NCBI GenBank assembly: GCA_945273835.1
Contig: CALYPL010000004.1
Location: forward strand, 1 to 64,000
Length of the DNA: 64,000 nucleotides
Source: an uncultured Dysgonomonas sp.
Lineage (GTDB): Bacteria > Bacteroidota > Bacteroidia > Bacteroidales > Dysgonomonadaceae
Direction: 5' to 3'
Under the pieces are notes generated by a model, which had not been told where the DNA came from, ran no database searches, and saw nothing but the letters and a program-made list of their open reading frames with translations. This document shows positions 28,293-36,363 of the stretch, one piece after another. Both the position numbers and the translations under genes were made by a program. Numbering within the stretch: the first letter of the stretch is position 1; each line of letters opens with the position of its first letter.

Positions 28293-28739
28293 TTATAGCT
28301 TAACTTTGATAACTATTTTCCGTACTATACCTTCACCTATGCAGGGAGCATGAGCGTCTTCAGGGAAAAAGATCACAAAATCTCCGACATTCACGGGAAA
28401 TATCACCGATGGCATATCCTCATAAAACCGAATATCTTTATTTGAATCAAAATCACCGGCAGGTATCTCCAGAATGTTTCTGGGCGACCATCCCATTTTT
28501 TCTGTAATCGTGATCGGCAATTGTATATCAATATATTCATCATGGACTTCAAGCTTCGCTTCATGCTCAGCCCTCAAAGAACTATCACTCACAATAAGGA
28601 ATAAATCAGAGCCATGTAGTTCGATTTTCCCTAATTCGATTTTAGTAAGATCTGACGAATTTAAATAATCAAACGCTTTTTTTAACAGCGGATGTATATG
28701 AATATATCTTGAGGCATCTTTTAAACTTCCTATTATCAT
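28293..28739 (-). CDS. YhcH/YjgK/YiaL family protein
   Basis: The ORF-track start (28817) is a TTG. The ATG at 28739 gives MIIGSLKDASRYIHIHPLLK, the usual start of the family, and a 148-aa protein. The beta-barrel core has the conserved E-x-H-x-x-Y pattern in KLEVHDEYIDIQLPI and the metal-binding-like FFPEDAHAPCIG near the C-terminus. YhcH proteins are often linked to sialic-acid or sugar catabolism and to biofilm formation, but their reaction is not settled. It follows an unknown lipoprotein gene by 13 bases, so the two are probably cotranscribed. Confidence 0.85.
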   Translation of the reverse strand: MIIGSLKDASRYIHIHPLLKKAFDYLNSSDLTKIELGKIELHGSDLFLIVSDSSLRAEHEAKLEVHDEYIDIQLPITITEKMGWSPRNILEIPAGDFDSNKDIRFYEDMPSVIFPVNVGDFVIFFPEDAHAPCIGEGIVRKIVIKVKL

Positions 28740-28752
28740 AATTTTATCTATG

Positions 28753-29172
28753 TCAGTTGTTGTTTCTGTTATATTCCTCGGGCGACAATGTGAACGTGCA
28801 TATATCCGACTTATCAATATTTTTAAACCGATATTGAAAGATCACATTATTTTCCCTGAGTTCTTTCAATTCTGAAACCGTTTTTATATTTCGGATAAAC
28901 ATTGTTTTCATTCTTTCCTCCAACTGCTGTACCGTTATTCCCAATTTACTGAAGTCAACAATATAGTTGAAAGTTATTGTTTTGTCCGCGTCTACTGTGC
29001 ATTTATCTAAAGCCGAATATTGATCAAGAACCATCGGACATTGTTGGTTCACAAGAGCTGCATATGCTTTAATCATAGCCTGTGTCTTATTATCGCTACA
29101 TTTAACAAACAAACATACAGAAAAAATAAGGACAGATATAAGCAATAAAAAATTTGACGTATTTTTTTTCAT
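28753..29172 (-). CDS. Unknown small secreted protein, possible lipoprotein
   Basis: I do not recognise this 139-aa protein. It starts with KKNTSNFLLLISVLIFSVCL, a clear export signal. The sequence FVKC-SDNK could be a weak lipobox, since a charged residue precedes the Cys. The mature part has a helix-rich start (QAMIKAYAALVNQQCPM), one further Cys pair (CPM, KCT) that could form a disulfide, and an ILE-rich C-terminus. It precedes the yhcH-like gene by 13 bases. The 465 bases upstream contain no other credible gene. Confidence 0.65.
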   Translation of the reverse strand: MKKNTSNFLLLISVLIFSVCLFVKCSDNKTQAMIKAYAALVNQQCPMVLDQYSALDKCTVDADKTITFNYIVDFSKLGITVQQLEERMKTMFIRNIKTVSELKELRENNVIFQYRFKNIDKSDICTFTLSPEEYNRNNN

Positions 29173-29567
29173 TTAAGATCGATTAAATATTTCCCTGCTT
29201 GAAACATCTGCAAGTTTAATGATTTTTATCGGGAGTTGTGTCAATATTGTATTTCTTTTTAAACACATTGAGTTATTGATTATCAAGCTAAATATTTTCT
29301 TTAATATATCCGCATTAATTGTTTTTTTGATTTTATTCGAAAATTTGATGATATATAGTCTTCAGTATATTACAGTAAATTATGGTTGGATTTACTGGAT
29401 TCATATGCTTATGAGATTTTTCTGAAAAAACATATTAATCAATTTACTACACAATCGTTCCGAAAGAATATTTTATCAAAGAAAGACAGGGATGAACCGA
29501 TGATTCTTTCTTAAGAATATTTAGAGGATAAGCCCGCAATTCTGTCTTTTTGTTAAAGAACAGAGAG
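29173..29567. other. Divergent intergenic region without a credible gene
   Basis: The gap between the unknown lipoprotein gene and efp is A/T-rich. The only ORF (29219-29425, plus) encodes a low-complexity hydrophobic peptide with no promoter or neighbour support. The efp promoter occupies its right end. I see no RNA gene or repeat. Confidence 0.5.
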
Positions 29568-29599
29568 TTTGTGAAATAAGCATTTTTCAATTATCTTTA
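29568..29599 (+). promoter_or_regulatory. Promoter for efp
   Basis: TTTG (29568-29571), a 20-base spacer and TATCTTTA (29592-29599) fit the Bacteroides consensus with one mismatch in the last base. The predicted leader is about 30 bases. Confidence 0.6.
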
Positions 29600-29637
29600 C
29601 AGCATTAAATATAACTTATTATACATAAAACATTTTC

Positions 29638-30204
29638 ATGGCAACTACAGCTGATATAAGGAACGGTATGTGCATCGACATTGATGGACAATACTTCATA
29701 ATTATTGAATTCTTACACGTAAAACCCGGAAAAGGCGCTGCCTTCGTTCGTACAAAGATGAGAAGCGTGACCACAGGGCGTGTATTGGAGCGTACTTTCA
29801 ACGCAGGTGTGAAACTTGATGAAGTACGTATTGAACGTCGTCCCTATCAATTCTTATATAAGGACGATATGGGTTACAACTTTATGAATACTGAAACATT
29901 TGAACAAGTTTCTCTTCCGGGCGATCTCATCGCTGGAGTAGCTTTTCTTAAAGAAGGAGATCTGGTTGAAGTTCAGGTTCATGCAGAAAGTGAAACAATA
30001 TTAACTGCAGAAATGCCTCAGACTGTTGTATTACAGATTACTTATACCGAGCCGGGTCTGAAAGGCGATACTGCCACCAACACATTGAAACCCGCTACGG
30101 TTGAAACTGGTGCTGAAGTTCGTGTTCCACTATTTATCAACGAAGGAGAGTTTATAAAAATAAACACAAGCGATGGCTCATACGTAGAACGTGTGAGAAA
30201 CTAA
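29638..30204 (+). CDS. efp: Elongation factor P
   Basis: EF-P binds next to the P site and relieves stalling at consecutive prolines. The 188-aa protein has the three-barrel layout. The tip loop of domain I reads [14 protein letters not shown], with Lys32 at the position modified in many bacteria. The C-terminal OB domain has the signature [18 protein letters not shown] and ends in the usual [17 protein letters not shown]. No EpmA/EpmB-type modification gene is adjacent. It is monocistronic, with its own promoter and a strong terminator. Confidence 0.97.
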   Translation: MATTADIRNGMCIDIDGQYFIIIEFLHVKPGKGAAFVRTKMRSVTTGRVLERTFNAGVKLDEVRIERRPYQFLYKDDMGYNFMNTETFEQVSLPGDLIAGVAFLKEGDLVEVQVHAESETILTAEMPQTVVLQITYTEPGLKGDTATNTLKPATVETGAEVRVPLFINEGEFIKINTSDGSYVERVRN

Positions 30205-30228
30205 AGATCTATCCTGCAAGTTAAAATT

Positions 30229-30280
30229 TTATCCATGCACAATGGGCGATCTAAACAAAGATTCCCAAATGCATGGATAA
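30229..30280 (+). terminator. Terminator after efp
   Basis: TTATCCATGCA (30229-30239) pairs with TGCATGGATAA (30270-30280), and inner TGGG/CCCA and ATCT/AGAT pairs extend the stem. Eight Ts follow on the plus strand. Confidence 0.85.
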
Positions 30281-30360
30281 TTTTTTTTACTCCAAAAACT
30301 AAAAGTTTTTCCACTCCCCCATTGATTAGCAAAAGTCAGTAAGAGCAGAAAAATAAATAT

Positions 30361-30377
30361 CTATCTTTTTTAGATAG
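30361..30377 (-). terminator. Possible weak terminator at the MATE gene end
   Basis: CTATCT-TTTTT-AGATAG is a six-pair stem overlapping the MATE stop codon, followed on the minus strand by an A/T-rich run. It is weak. A nearby AAAAACT-AAA-AGTTTTT (30294-30310) is an alternative. Confidence 0.3.
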
Positions 30378-31710
30378 TTTTATTCTGCCAATGTGCATAT
30401 TTAAAATACAATACCGAAAACAACAATAAAAATCCCCAATAAACATATTCCACAGTCCAACAAACGGCGACTGAAGCCTGTTTATAAATCACAATCCAGT
30501 ATATATATAACATATAAAGCACAAGTGTCGAAGATTCAAGTATAAGTGCCGCGCGAGTATTACCAGTTCCGGAAATCGAATTAAACACTACGGAACTGAT
30601 GCTTGTCATGGGTAAACCGAATAAGATAACCAACAGCGGTGCCACAGTTTTCGATATAAGTGTAGGATCATCATGGGGTGCGATTAAAGAAATCCAATAT
30701 TGTGGATTTATCAGAGTAATTATCATAATAACAATCATGACAAGAAGATTGACTAAACATATACGCTTAACCAAAGGAATAACATCTTTTGTTGCACCTG
30801 AACCAATTGTATTGCCAACCAATGTATTGGTCGTTGTGGCAAAAGCATTGACGGGAATAAAGAACAACATATAAAGATTTCTGACGATATTGGTTATCGC
30901 TAATGCTTGTGTGGATTGTTGTTCGATGGCAATAAAAAATATAAACCATGTCGACATGGATATAAGATATTGCACCATTGTAAATGACGAAATGCTAAGT
31001 ATACTCCGAACTATTCCGAAACGGAAATGCATCTTATTAAAACCATATTTCTTAAGATCGACAGTTATTAAGGTATAGATCATAAAAAACAGCACGGAAA
31101 ACATTTCAGATACGACTGCAGCTATTCCGGCTCCTGCTATCCCGAGTTGGGGCATACCCCAATGACCGAATATAAGCGTGTAATCTCCCAAAAAATTTAT
31201 GATACCCATCACAATTGCATTAATGGTCAACACAGGTGTCCGAGCTATACCGACGTAAAACGCCCGAAACATAACATTAATAGATGCAAAAAAGAATCCG
31301 TATATACGCCACGAAAGATAGGTATCTACTGCTTGATATACTTCGGGCGATTTCATAAATTGCGGCAACAAATTTTTGGATAAAAAGCCCGACAACATGA
31401 ACAATACTAATGCAAGTGCCAACAAAAACAATGCTCCTTGGACAACAATTTCCCCAATCCGATTATAGTTTTTCTCACCATTACGCCTGCTTATCATGAT
31501 CTGTCCTCCTATACTGAAACCGAAGCAGATTATAAAACAGGCAATGTAATAAACACCTGCAAGACCAGACGCACTTTGTTCGACCTCGCCCACTTTGCCT
31601 AAAAAGAATGTGGCAGTAAGCTGTACTATGTTCTGCGCCAGCAGCCCTAACATGATAGGCAGACTCACCTTCCAAATATCTTTGTAAGAGTATGCTAATA
31701 TTTTTGACAT
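30370..31710 (-). CDS. MATE family multidrug efflux transporter
   Basis: This inner-membrane pump exports drugs or metabolites in exchange for Na+ or H+. The ORF-track start at 31725 is a TTG; the ATG at 31710 (MSKILAYSYKDIWKVSLPIM) gives 446 aa and is preferred. About twelve transmembrane helices can be counted. The N-terminal SLPIMLGLLAQNIVQLTATFF and the mid-protein motif TNTLVGNTIGSGA fit the MatE halves. It is convergent with efp and 37 bases downstream of panD on the same strand. The substrate cannot be predicted. Confidence 0.88.
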   Translation of the reverse strand: MSKILAYSYKDIWKVSLPIMLGLLAQNIVQLTATFFLGKVGEVEQSASGLAGVYYIACFIICFGFSIGGQIMISRRNGEKNYNRIGEIVVQGALFLLALALVLFMLSGFLSKNLLPQFMKSPEVYQAVDTYLSWRIYGFFFASINVMFRAFYVGIARTPVLTINAIVMGIINFLGDYTLIFGHWGMPQLGIAGAGIAAVVSEMFSVLFFMIYTLITVDLKKYGFNKMHFRFGIVRSILSISSFTMVQYLISMSTWFIFFIAIEQQSTQALAITNIVRNLYMLFFIPVNAFATTTNTLVGNTIGSGATKDVIPLVKRICLVNLLVMIVIMIITLINPQYWISLIAPHDDPTLISKTVAPLLVILFGLPMTSISSVVFNSISGTGNTRAALILESSTLVLYMLYIYWIVIYKQASVAVCWTVEYVYWGFLLLFSVLYFKYAHWQNKTI

Positions 31711-31747
31711 AAATAATATTTTCAAGCCGGAAGGCGGTAATTCCGGA

Positions 31748-32101
31748 TTATTGAATTAATCTGTTGGTTTTGGTATCGGGAAATATTACCCACGGGCTAA
31801 ATTTCTTAGCTTCCTCAAATTCCATTTGTGCATAAGACATAATGATAACGACATCTCCGGGCAAGGCTTTACGTGCTGCCGCCCCATTAAGACAGATACA
31901 CCCGGTCCCTCTTTCACCTTTAATTACATAAGTATCGATGCGTTCTCCGTTATTATTATTCACAATTTGCACTTTCTCACCTTCTATAAGGTTAGCAGCA
32001 TCCATTAAATCTTCATCAATGGTAATACTGCCTATGTAATTGAGATTTGCCTCAGTTATGGTTACTCTATGTATTTTAGATTTTACAACCTCTATAAGCA
32101 T
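31748..32101 (-). CDS. panD: Aspartate 1-decarboxylase
   Basis: PanD makes beta-alanine from aspartate for pantothenate and coenzyme A. The 117-aa zymogen has the self-cleavage site Gly24-Ser25 in [16 protein letters not shown], which yields the pyruvoyl cofactor. The conserved [24 protein letters not shown] and [20 protein letters not shown] follow. It lies 12 bases downstream of panC, supplying its beta-alanine substrate. Confidence 0.96.
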   Translation of the reverse strand: MLIEVVKSKIHRVTITEANLNYIGSITIDEDLMDAANLIEGEKVQIVNNNNGERIDTYVIKGERGTGCICLNGAAARKALPGDVVIIMSYAQMEFEEAKKFSPWVIFPDTKTNRLIQ

Positions 32102-32113
32102 TTTATTTTTATA

Positions 32114-32965
32114 TTATGAATTATATACAATATTATCAATCAGACGGACTTCACCACAGAATACAGCAATACAGCCAACAACATACTCTGATTCACTCCA
32201 ATCATTAAGCGGTTGTAGGGTTGTACCATCCACAATTTCGAAATATTCTACTTCTAAATTTTGAACTGCATTTATTTGATCGGTTACTTTTTTGATTGTT
32301 TCTGCAATAGTTAAATGCTTGTACATCTCATTACGGCTCTTGAATAAAATTTTGGAGATATTAACCGCTGATGCCCTCTGTACGTCGGTAAGTCTTGCGT
32401 TTCGACTACTCAACGCTAAACCCGATTGCTCCCTGATTATCGGCATAGGCACAATCTGAACATCAAGTTTCAGTTGCCGAACCATGTGGCGAATAATTGC
32501 TAATTGCTGAAAATCTTTTTCTCCGAAATAAGCTCTGTCAGGTTTTACAATATCAAACAATCTACTCACGACTTGTGCCACTCCATTGAAATGTCCGGGA
32601 CGGAATTTACCCTCCATAACTTTATCTAACTGACCGAAATTGAATATGCGTGTATCGGGTTCTGGGTATACTTCAGACTCAGACGGATTAAACACAATTA
32701 GATTTTCGCTTATAGTATTTAATAGCCGGCAATCTTTTTCAACATTACGAGGATATTTTTTGAGGTCCTCTTTGTCATTAAATTGTGTCGGGTTTACAAA
32801 AATGCTCACCACACATACATCGTTGTCTGCAAGACATTGTTTAACCAATGAGAGATGCCCTTCGTGCAATGCACCCATTGTAGGGACAAAACCAACAGTT
32901 TTATTTGCTGCACGCAAAGGCAATATCTCCTTGTGCAACTCTTTTATTGTTTTTATTAGTTTCAT
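32114..32965 (-). CDS. panC: Pantothenate synthetase
   Basis: PanC joins pantoate and beta-alanine with ATP to form pantothenate. The ORF-track start (32971) is a TTG; the ATG at 32965 gives MKLIKTIKELHKEILPLR and 283 aa. The motifs are the HIGH-like PTMGALHEGHLSLVKQ, then SIFVNPTQFNDKEDL, GKFRPGHFNGVAQVVSRLF and AYFGEKDFQQLAIIR, plus the KMSKS-like EQSGLALSSRNARLT. It starts the panC-panD pair and is divergent from the GT5-like gene. Confidence 0.96.
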   Translation of the reverse strand: MKLIKTIKELHKEILPLRAANKTVGFVPTMGALHEGHLSLVKQCLADNDVCVVSIFVNPTQFNDKEDLKKYPRNVEKDCRLLNTISENLIVFNPSESEVYPEPDTRIFNFGQLDKVMEGKFRPGHFNGVAQVVSRLFDIVKPDRAYFGEKDFQQLAIIRHMVRQLKLDVQIVPMPIIREQSGLALSSRNARLTDVQRASAVNISKILFKSRNEMYKHLTIAETIKKVTDQINAVQNLEVEYFEIVDGTTLQPLNDWSESEYVVGCIAVFCGEVRLIDNIVYNS

Positions 32966-33179
32966 TTTCAATAGTTAAGACAAAAACATAAAATATGCGA
33001 ACATTTTATTATAAGTCTGCAAAGCAACAAAATATTTATGAAAATGCGAAAAAAAGGTTGCCGTTTGTTCTTTCAATTAATTATGTTTATGATATAAGAA
33101 ACAATCTGTTAAGTAGTGAATCTACAAAATATCAATAATTTGGAGACTTATATTTGCAAAAAACAAGATTTTTTTTTAT

Positions 33180-33187
33180 TATCTTTG
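33180..33187 (+). promoter_or_regulatory. Promoter -7 box for the GT5-like gene
   Basis: TATCTTTG matches TAnnTTTG exactly, about 30 bases before the ATG. A TTTG lies 23 bases upstream (33153-33156), a slightly long spacing, and a second box TATATTTG overlaps it. Confidence 0.5.
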
Positions 33188-33217
33188 TAATCTGAACTGA
33201 ACAGAATTGAAAAGTAA

Positions 33218-34024
33218 ATGAGCACAAAAAAAATCCTATTCATTACGCAGGAGTTAACACCTTACTTACCAGAATCGCCCAAAGCTTATACTGGCAGATA
33301 CCTACCACAAGCAATTCAAGAAAAAGGAAAAGAAATACGTACTTTCATGCCTCGCTTTGGAAACATTAACGAGCGTCGTAACCAATTACACGAAGTCATC
33401 CGTTTATCAGGCATGAACTTGATAATCGACGACACGGATCATCCACTTATTATTAAGGTCGCTTCTATTCAGGCTGCACGGATGCAAATCTATTTTATTG
33501 ACAATGAAGATTTCTTCAAGCGGAAAGCTACTATTGCAAACGATAAAGGTATAGAGTTTGAAGATAACGATGAAAGGAGTATTTTTTACGTAAGAGGGGT
33601 ATTGGAAACTGTTAAAAAATTGCGTTGGATACCAGATATTATTCATTGTCATGGATGGATGACCGCCCTGACTCCGCTTTATATTAAGACAGCCTATGCG
33701 GACACACCTTGCTTTAAGGACACGAAGGTTATTTACTCACTTTATAAAGATGATTTCGTAAAACCATTCAATTCAAACTTTGCTGATAAGGTTCGCTTTG
33801 ACGGAATCAAAGAAACAGATCTGACTTTGATAAAGGAAAAGACAGATTATGAAGCATTAACACAATTTGCTATCAACTATTCGGATGGTATAATTCAACA
33901 AGAAGAGGACATTAATCCTTCATTATTAGAATATGCTAAGGCATCAGGTAAACCTTTCTTACCTTATCAGGGAACAGTGGCTGAAGCTACTGATGCGATC
34001 AATGATTTTTACGATAATCTTTAA
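33218..34024 (+). CDS. Glycogen/starch synthase N-terminal (GT5) domain protein, single domain
   Basis: The 268-aa protein matches only the N-terminal half of glycogen synthase. It starts KKILFITQELTPYLPESPKA, with PQAIQEKGKEIRTFMPRFGN and DIIHCHGWMTALTPLYIKTA further on. The canonical ADP-glucose-binding loop KTGGL is replaced by PKAYTGRYLP, and the whole C-terminal nucleotide-binding domain is absent, compared with about 480 aa in true GlgA. The reading frame ends cleanly and there is no remnant downstream, so it is a stable short form rather than a recent frameshift. Bacteroidetes commonly keep such a gene next to panC and a DUF4270 gene. Independent synthase activity is doubtful. Confidence 0.8.
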   Translation: MSTKKILFITQELTPYLPESPKAYTGRYLPQAIQEKGKEIRTFMPRFGNINERRNQLHEVIRLSGMNLIIDDTDHPLIIKVASIQAARMQIYFIDNEDFFKRKATIANDKGIEFEDNDERSIFYVRGVLETVKKLRWIPDIIHCHGWMTALTPLYIKTAYADTPCFKDTKVIYSLYKDDFVKPFNSNFADKVRFDGIKETDLTLIKEKTDYEALTQFAINYSDGIIQQEEDINPSLLEYAKASGKPFLPYQGTVAEATDAINDFYDNL

Positions 34025-34121
34025 AGTATGTAAAATGGCAATAGAAAAAGGTTGTATAATTTCGTTAAAACAGCTTTTTTTTTGATATTTGAGCACAAAA
34101 TATTTAATACATGATTTTTGA

Positions 34122-35519
34122 ATGAAATTCAAATTATTACTTAGCATCTCTTTCGTACTTTCAATATTATCTTTCTTATCTTGCGATGACGATTCGAGAA
34201 CTGTCGGAACATCCATCAGACCTAATACAGACGCAATTGATGTAAAAGCCGATACTGTTTCACTACAGGCAAAGACTGTACCGATGGACAGCATTTATTT
34301 ACGTACTATTTATGGATTAGTAGGCGATTACCATGAACCTCTTTTCGGTAGTACCAAAGCAGATTATTTATGTGAACTCTATTGCGACAGCGCAAGTTTT
34401 AAAGCGGGTAATGATAGAAATACGATACGCATTGATTCCGTTCGATTCAATATAACTTTCTTCAATTTTGTCGGCGATAGCATATCTCCAATGGATATTT
34501 CTGTCTATAAAGTTAACAAGCCACTGAAACGTATTAATTACACCAACATTAATCCTTCCGAATATTATTCACCGCAAGACATCGTTGGGCAGCAGTCTTT
34601 CAGCATTCATAATCTTGCCAAAAGTTCGACCGGAGGAAGAACAATCAGCACTCCATTAAATAAGGAACTCGGAGAGTTTTTCTTAAAGACATGGAAAGAG
34701 GAACCAAATGTATTAGCAAAGCCAGACAATCTAAAAAAACGTTTTCCAGGTTTTTACATCACAAGCCGTTTCGGAAAAGGCACATTGATTAATGTTGATT
34801 ATTCTATTTTCGATATCCATTACAGCTATTTAGGTAAGACCAAAGATGCTAAAAGAGATTCAACTTATCATGCAATTTTCAGTTTATCTGTTACTCCCGA
34901 AGTCATTCAGATGAATCATGTGGAGAACAAAAACCCTGAGTTATTGAACAAAGACAATGCAGACAGGACTTATATTAAGTCGCCTGCAGGGGTTTGCACA
35001 CAAATCTCCATCCCGCTAAAAGAAATATTGAACAAAAAAAATAATCTGATAATAAATTCAGCAAAATTCAGCCTGACAGGCAACACGCCTTTAGAATCTG
35101 TAAGTAAGTTGCCAAGACCTTCAAGATTATTATTTATAAATAAAGATTCTTTGAACACCTTCTTTATTGAACGAAAATTGCCCGATAGTAAGTCAAGTTA
35201 TATTTTAACCAACTCTAACCTACTGAATATTAATACTTCCAAGGGAAAAGAATCAAATAAATATACTTTTTCAAGCAGCGACCCAAGCAGCATTGGTAAT
35301 ATAGCTCCACTAATTAATCATTATGCCGAGCTTAAAGCAAAGGGAACAGCCGTTCCTGATGTACTTAACTATATGTTGATCCCCATCGATATCGAAACCA
35401 ATGATTTGGGCTATGTTTCAAATATCTACAATTCGATGACTCCTGCCTCCGCCATATTAAGGACGGATCCTAAATACATGAAATTGTCATTAATATTTAG
35501 TAAATACAACAATAATTGA
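34122..35519 (+). CDS. DUF4270 family lipoprotein
   Basis: The 465-aa protein has the signal KFKLLLSISFVLSILSF and lipobox FLSC followed by DDDS, so it is a lipoprotein. The N-terminal conserved part reads GTSIRPNTDAIDVKADTVSLQA, then SIYLRTIYGLVGDYHEPLFG-STKADYLCELYC, a recognisable DUF4270 signature. The long beta-rich remainder ends in SAILRTDPKYMKLSLIFSK. The function is unknown; the family is confined to Bacteroidetes. It follows the GT5-like gene by 97 bases and probably shares its transcript, as in related genomes. Confidence 0.85.
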   Translation: MKFKLLLSISFVLSILSFLSCDDDSRTVGTSIRPNTDAIDVKADTVSLQAKTVPMDSIYLRTIYGLVGDYHEPLFGSTKADYLCELYCDSASFKAGNDRNTIRIDSVRFNITFFNFVGDSISPMDISVYKVNKPLKRINYTNINPSEYYSPQDIVGQQSFSIHNLAKSSTGGRTISTPLNKELGEFFLKTWKEEPNVLAKPDNLKKRFPGFYITSRFGKGTLINVDYSIFDIHYSYLGKTKDAKRDSTYHAIFSLSVTPEVIQMNHVENKNPELLNKDNADRTYIKSPAGVCTQISIPLKEILNKKNNLIINSAKFSLTGNTPLESVSKLPRPSRLLFINKDSLNTFFIERKLPDSKSSYILTNSNLLNINTSKGKESNKYTFSSSDPSSIGNIAPLINHYAELKAKGTAVPDVLNYMLIPIDIETNDLGYVSNIYNSMTPASAILRTDPKYMKLSLIFSKYNNN

Positions 35520-35541
35520 CGATAATTACTATTAATATAAT

Positions 35542-35590
35542 AAAAACAGCCACGATAAAGTTTCAAGAAAACTGATATTTAGCTGTTTTT
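35542..35590 (+). terminator. Possible terminator after the DUF4270 gene
   Basis: AAAAACAGC pairs with GCTGTTTTT across a 31-base loop and is followed by GTTTCTT. The long loop makes it uncertain. Confidence 0.4.
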
Positions 35591-35647
35591 GTTTCTTAAT
35601 AATGCTAATTTTAGGTCAAAAATAAATATCAACTTAGGTAATGATGT

Positions 35648-35655
35648 TATATTTG
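35648..35655 (+). promoter_or_regulatory. Promoter -7 box for the LysE-like gene
   Basis: TATATTTG matches TAnnTTTG, 85 bases before the LysE-like ATG. The -33 element is not clear. Confidence 0.4.
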
Positions 35656-35739
35656 TATGATGATTATCAAACATATTGATTAACAAAAGTATTTTGATGT
35701 ACTATTGTTTTTTTACTATAAGTTGATATAATTTGTTTA

Positions 35740-36363
35740 ATGGAAATCATTCTAAAAGGTTTATTTATCGGATTTCTGTCTTCGGCTCCTATGGGACCTG
35801 TTGGTATCCTATGTGTTCAGAGAACATTGAACGAGGGTCGAATGCATGGTCTCTTTACTGGATTAGGTGCTGCCATTGGCGATATGCTTATTGCACTATT
35901 AGCAATAATAGCTGCTTTAGGCATGGGATTCAGCACAACTTTCATTCAAAAGCACCAAGCTCCTTTACAAATTATTGGCAGTATCATTATTATTGGTTTT
36001 GGTTTTTACGTATTCCGAAGAAACCCTTCGCGCAATCTGGCCAAACTCAAGGAGAATAAAATGCGTTACTGGCAAGTATTTGCGTCTTCTTTTGTGTTGA
36101 CAATAACTAATATCGGAACCTTGTTTTTATATATAGCCTTGTTTGCTCGATTTAACATCATTGATTCTAGCAGATCATTTTTGTTCGATTTGCTGACGGT
36201 TGTCATCATTTGTCTTGGCGCTATATGCTGGTGGCTACTTATAACATGGATAGTCAACCGATTAAGAGGTCACTTCAATGTAAGAGGCTTACGTATTTTC
36301 AATCAGATTGTTGGATCTATCCTGATTACTGTTGGATTTGTCGGAATCTTCACAACCATTTGA
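35740..36363 (+). CDS. LysE family translocator
   Basis: The 207-aa membrane protein has six predicted helices. The first helix carries the family pattern GFLSSAPMGPVGILCVQRTL, and the loop with GLFTGLGAAIGDMLIALLA matches the LysE/RhtB amino-acid exporter superfamily. It probably exports amino acids or related small molecules across the inner membrane; the substrate is unknown. It has its own promoter-like box, and its stop codon directly abuts the stop of the convergent membrane-protein gene. Confidence 0.85.
   Translation: MEIILKGLFIGFLSSAPMGPVGILCVQRTLNEGRMHGLFTGLGAAIGDMLIALLAIIAALGMGFSTTFIQKHQAPLQIIGSIIIIGFGFYVFRRNPSRNLAKLKENKMRYWQVFASSFVLTITNIGTLFLYIALFARFNIIDSSRSFLFDLLTVVIICLGAICWWLLITWIVNRLRGHFNVRGLRIFNQIVGSILITVGFVGIFTTI

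Noticed and set aside
29219-29425. 68-aa hydrophobic ORF upstream of efp
   Set aside because: Low-complexity A/T-driven sequence, with no promoter, coupling or family resemblance.
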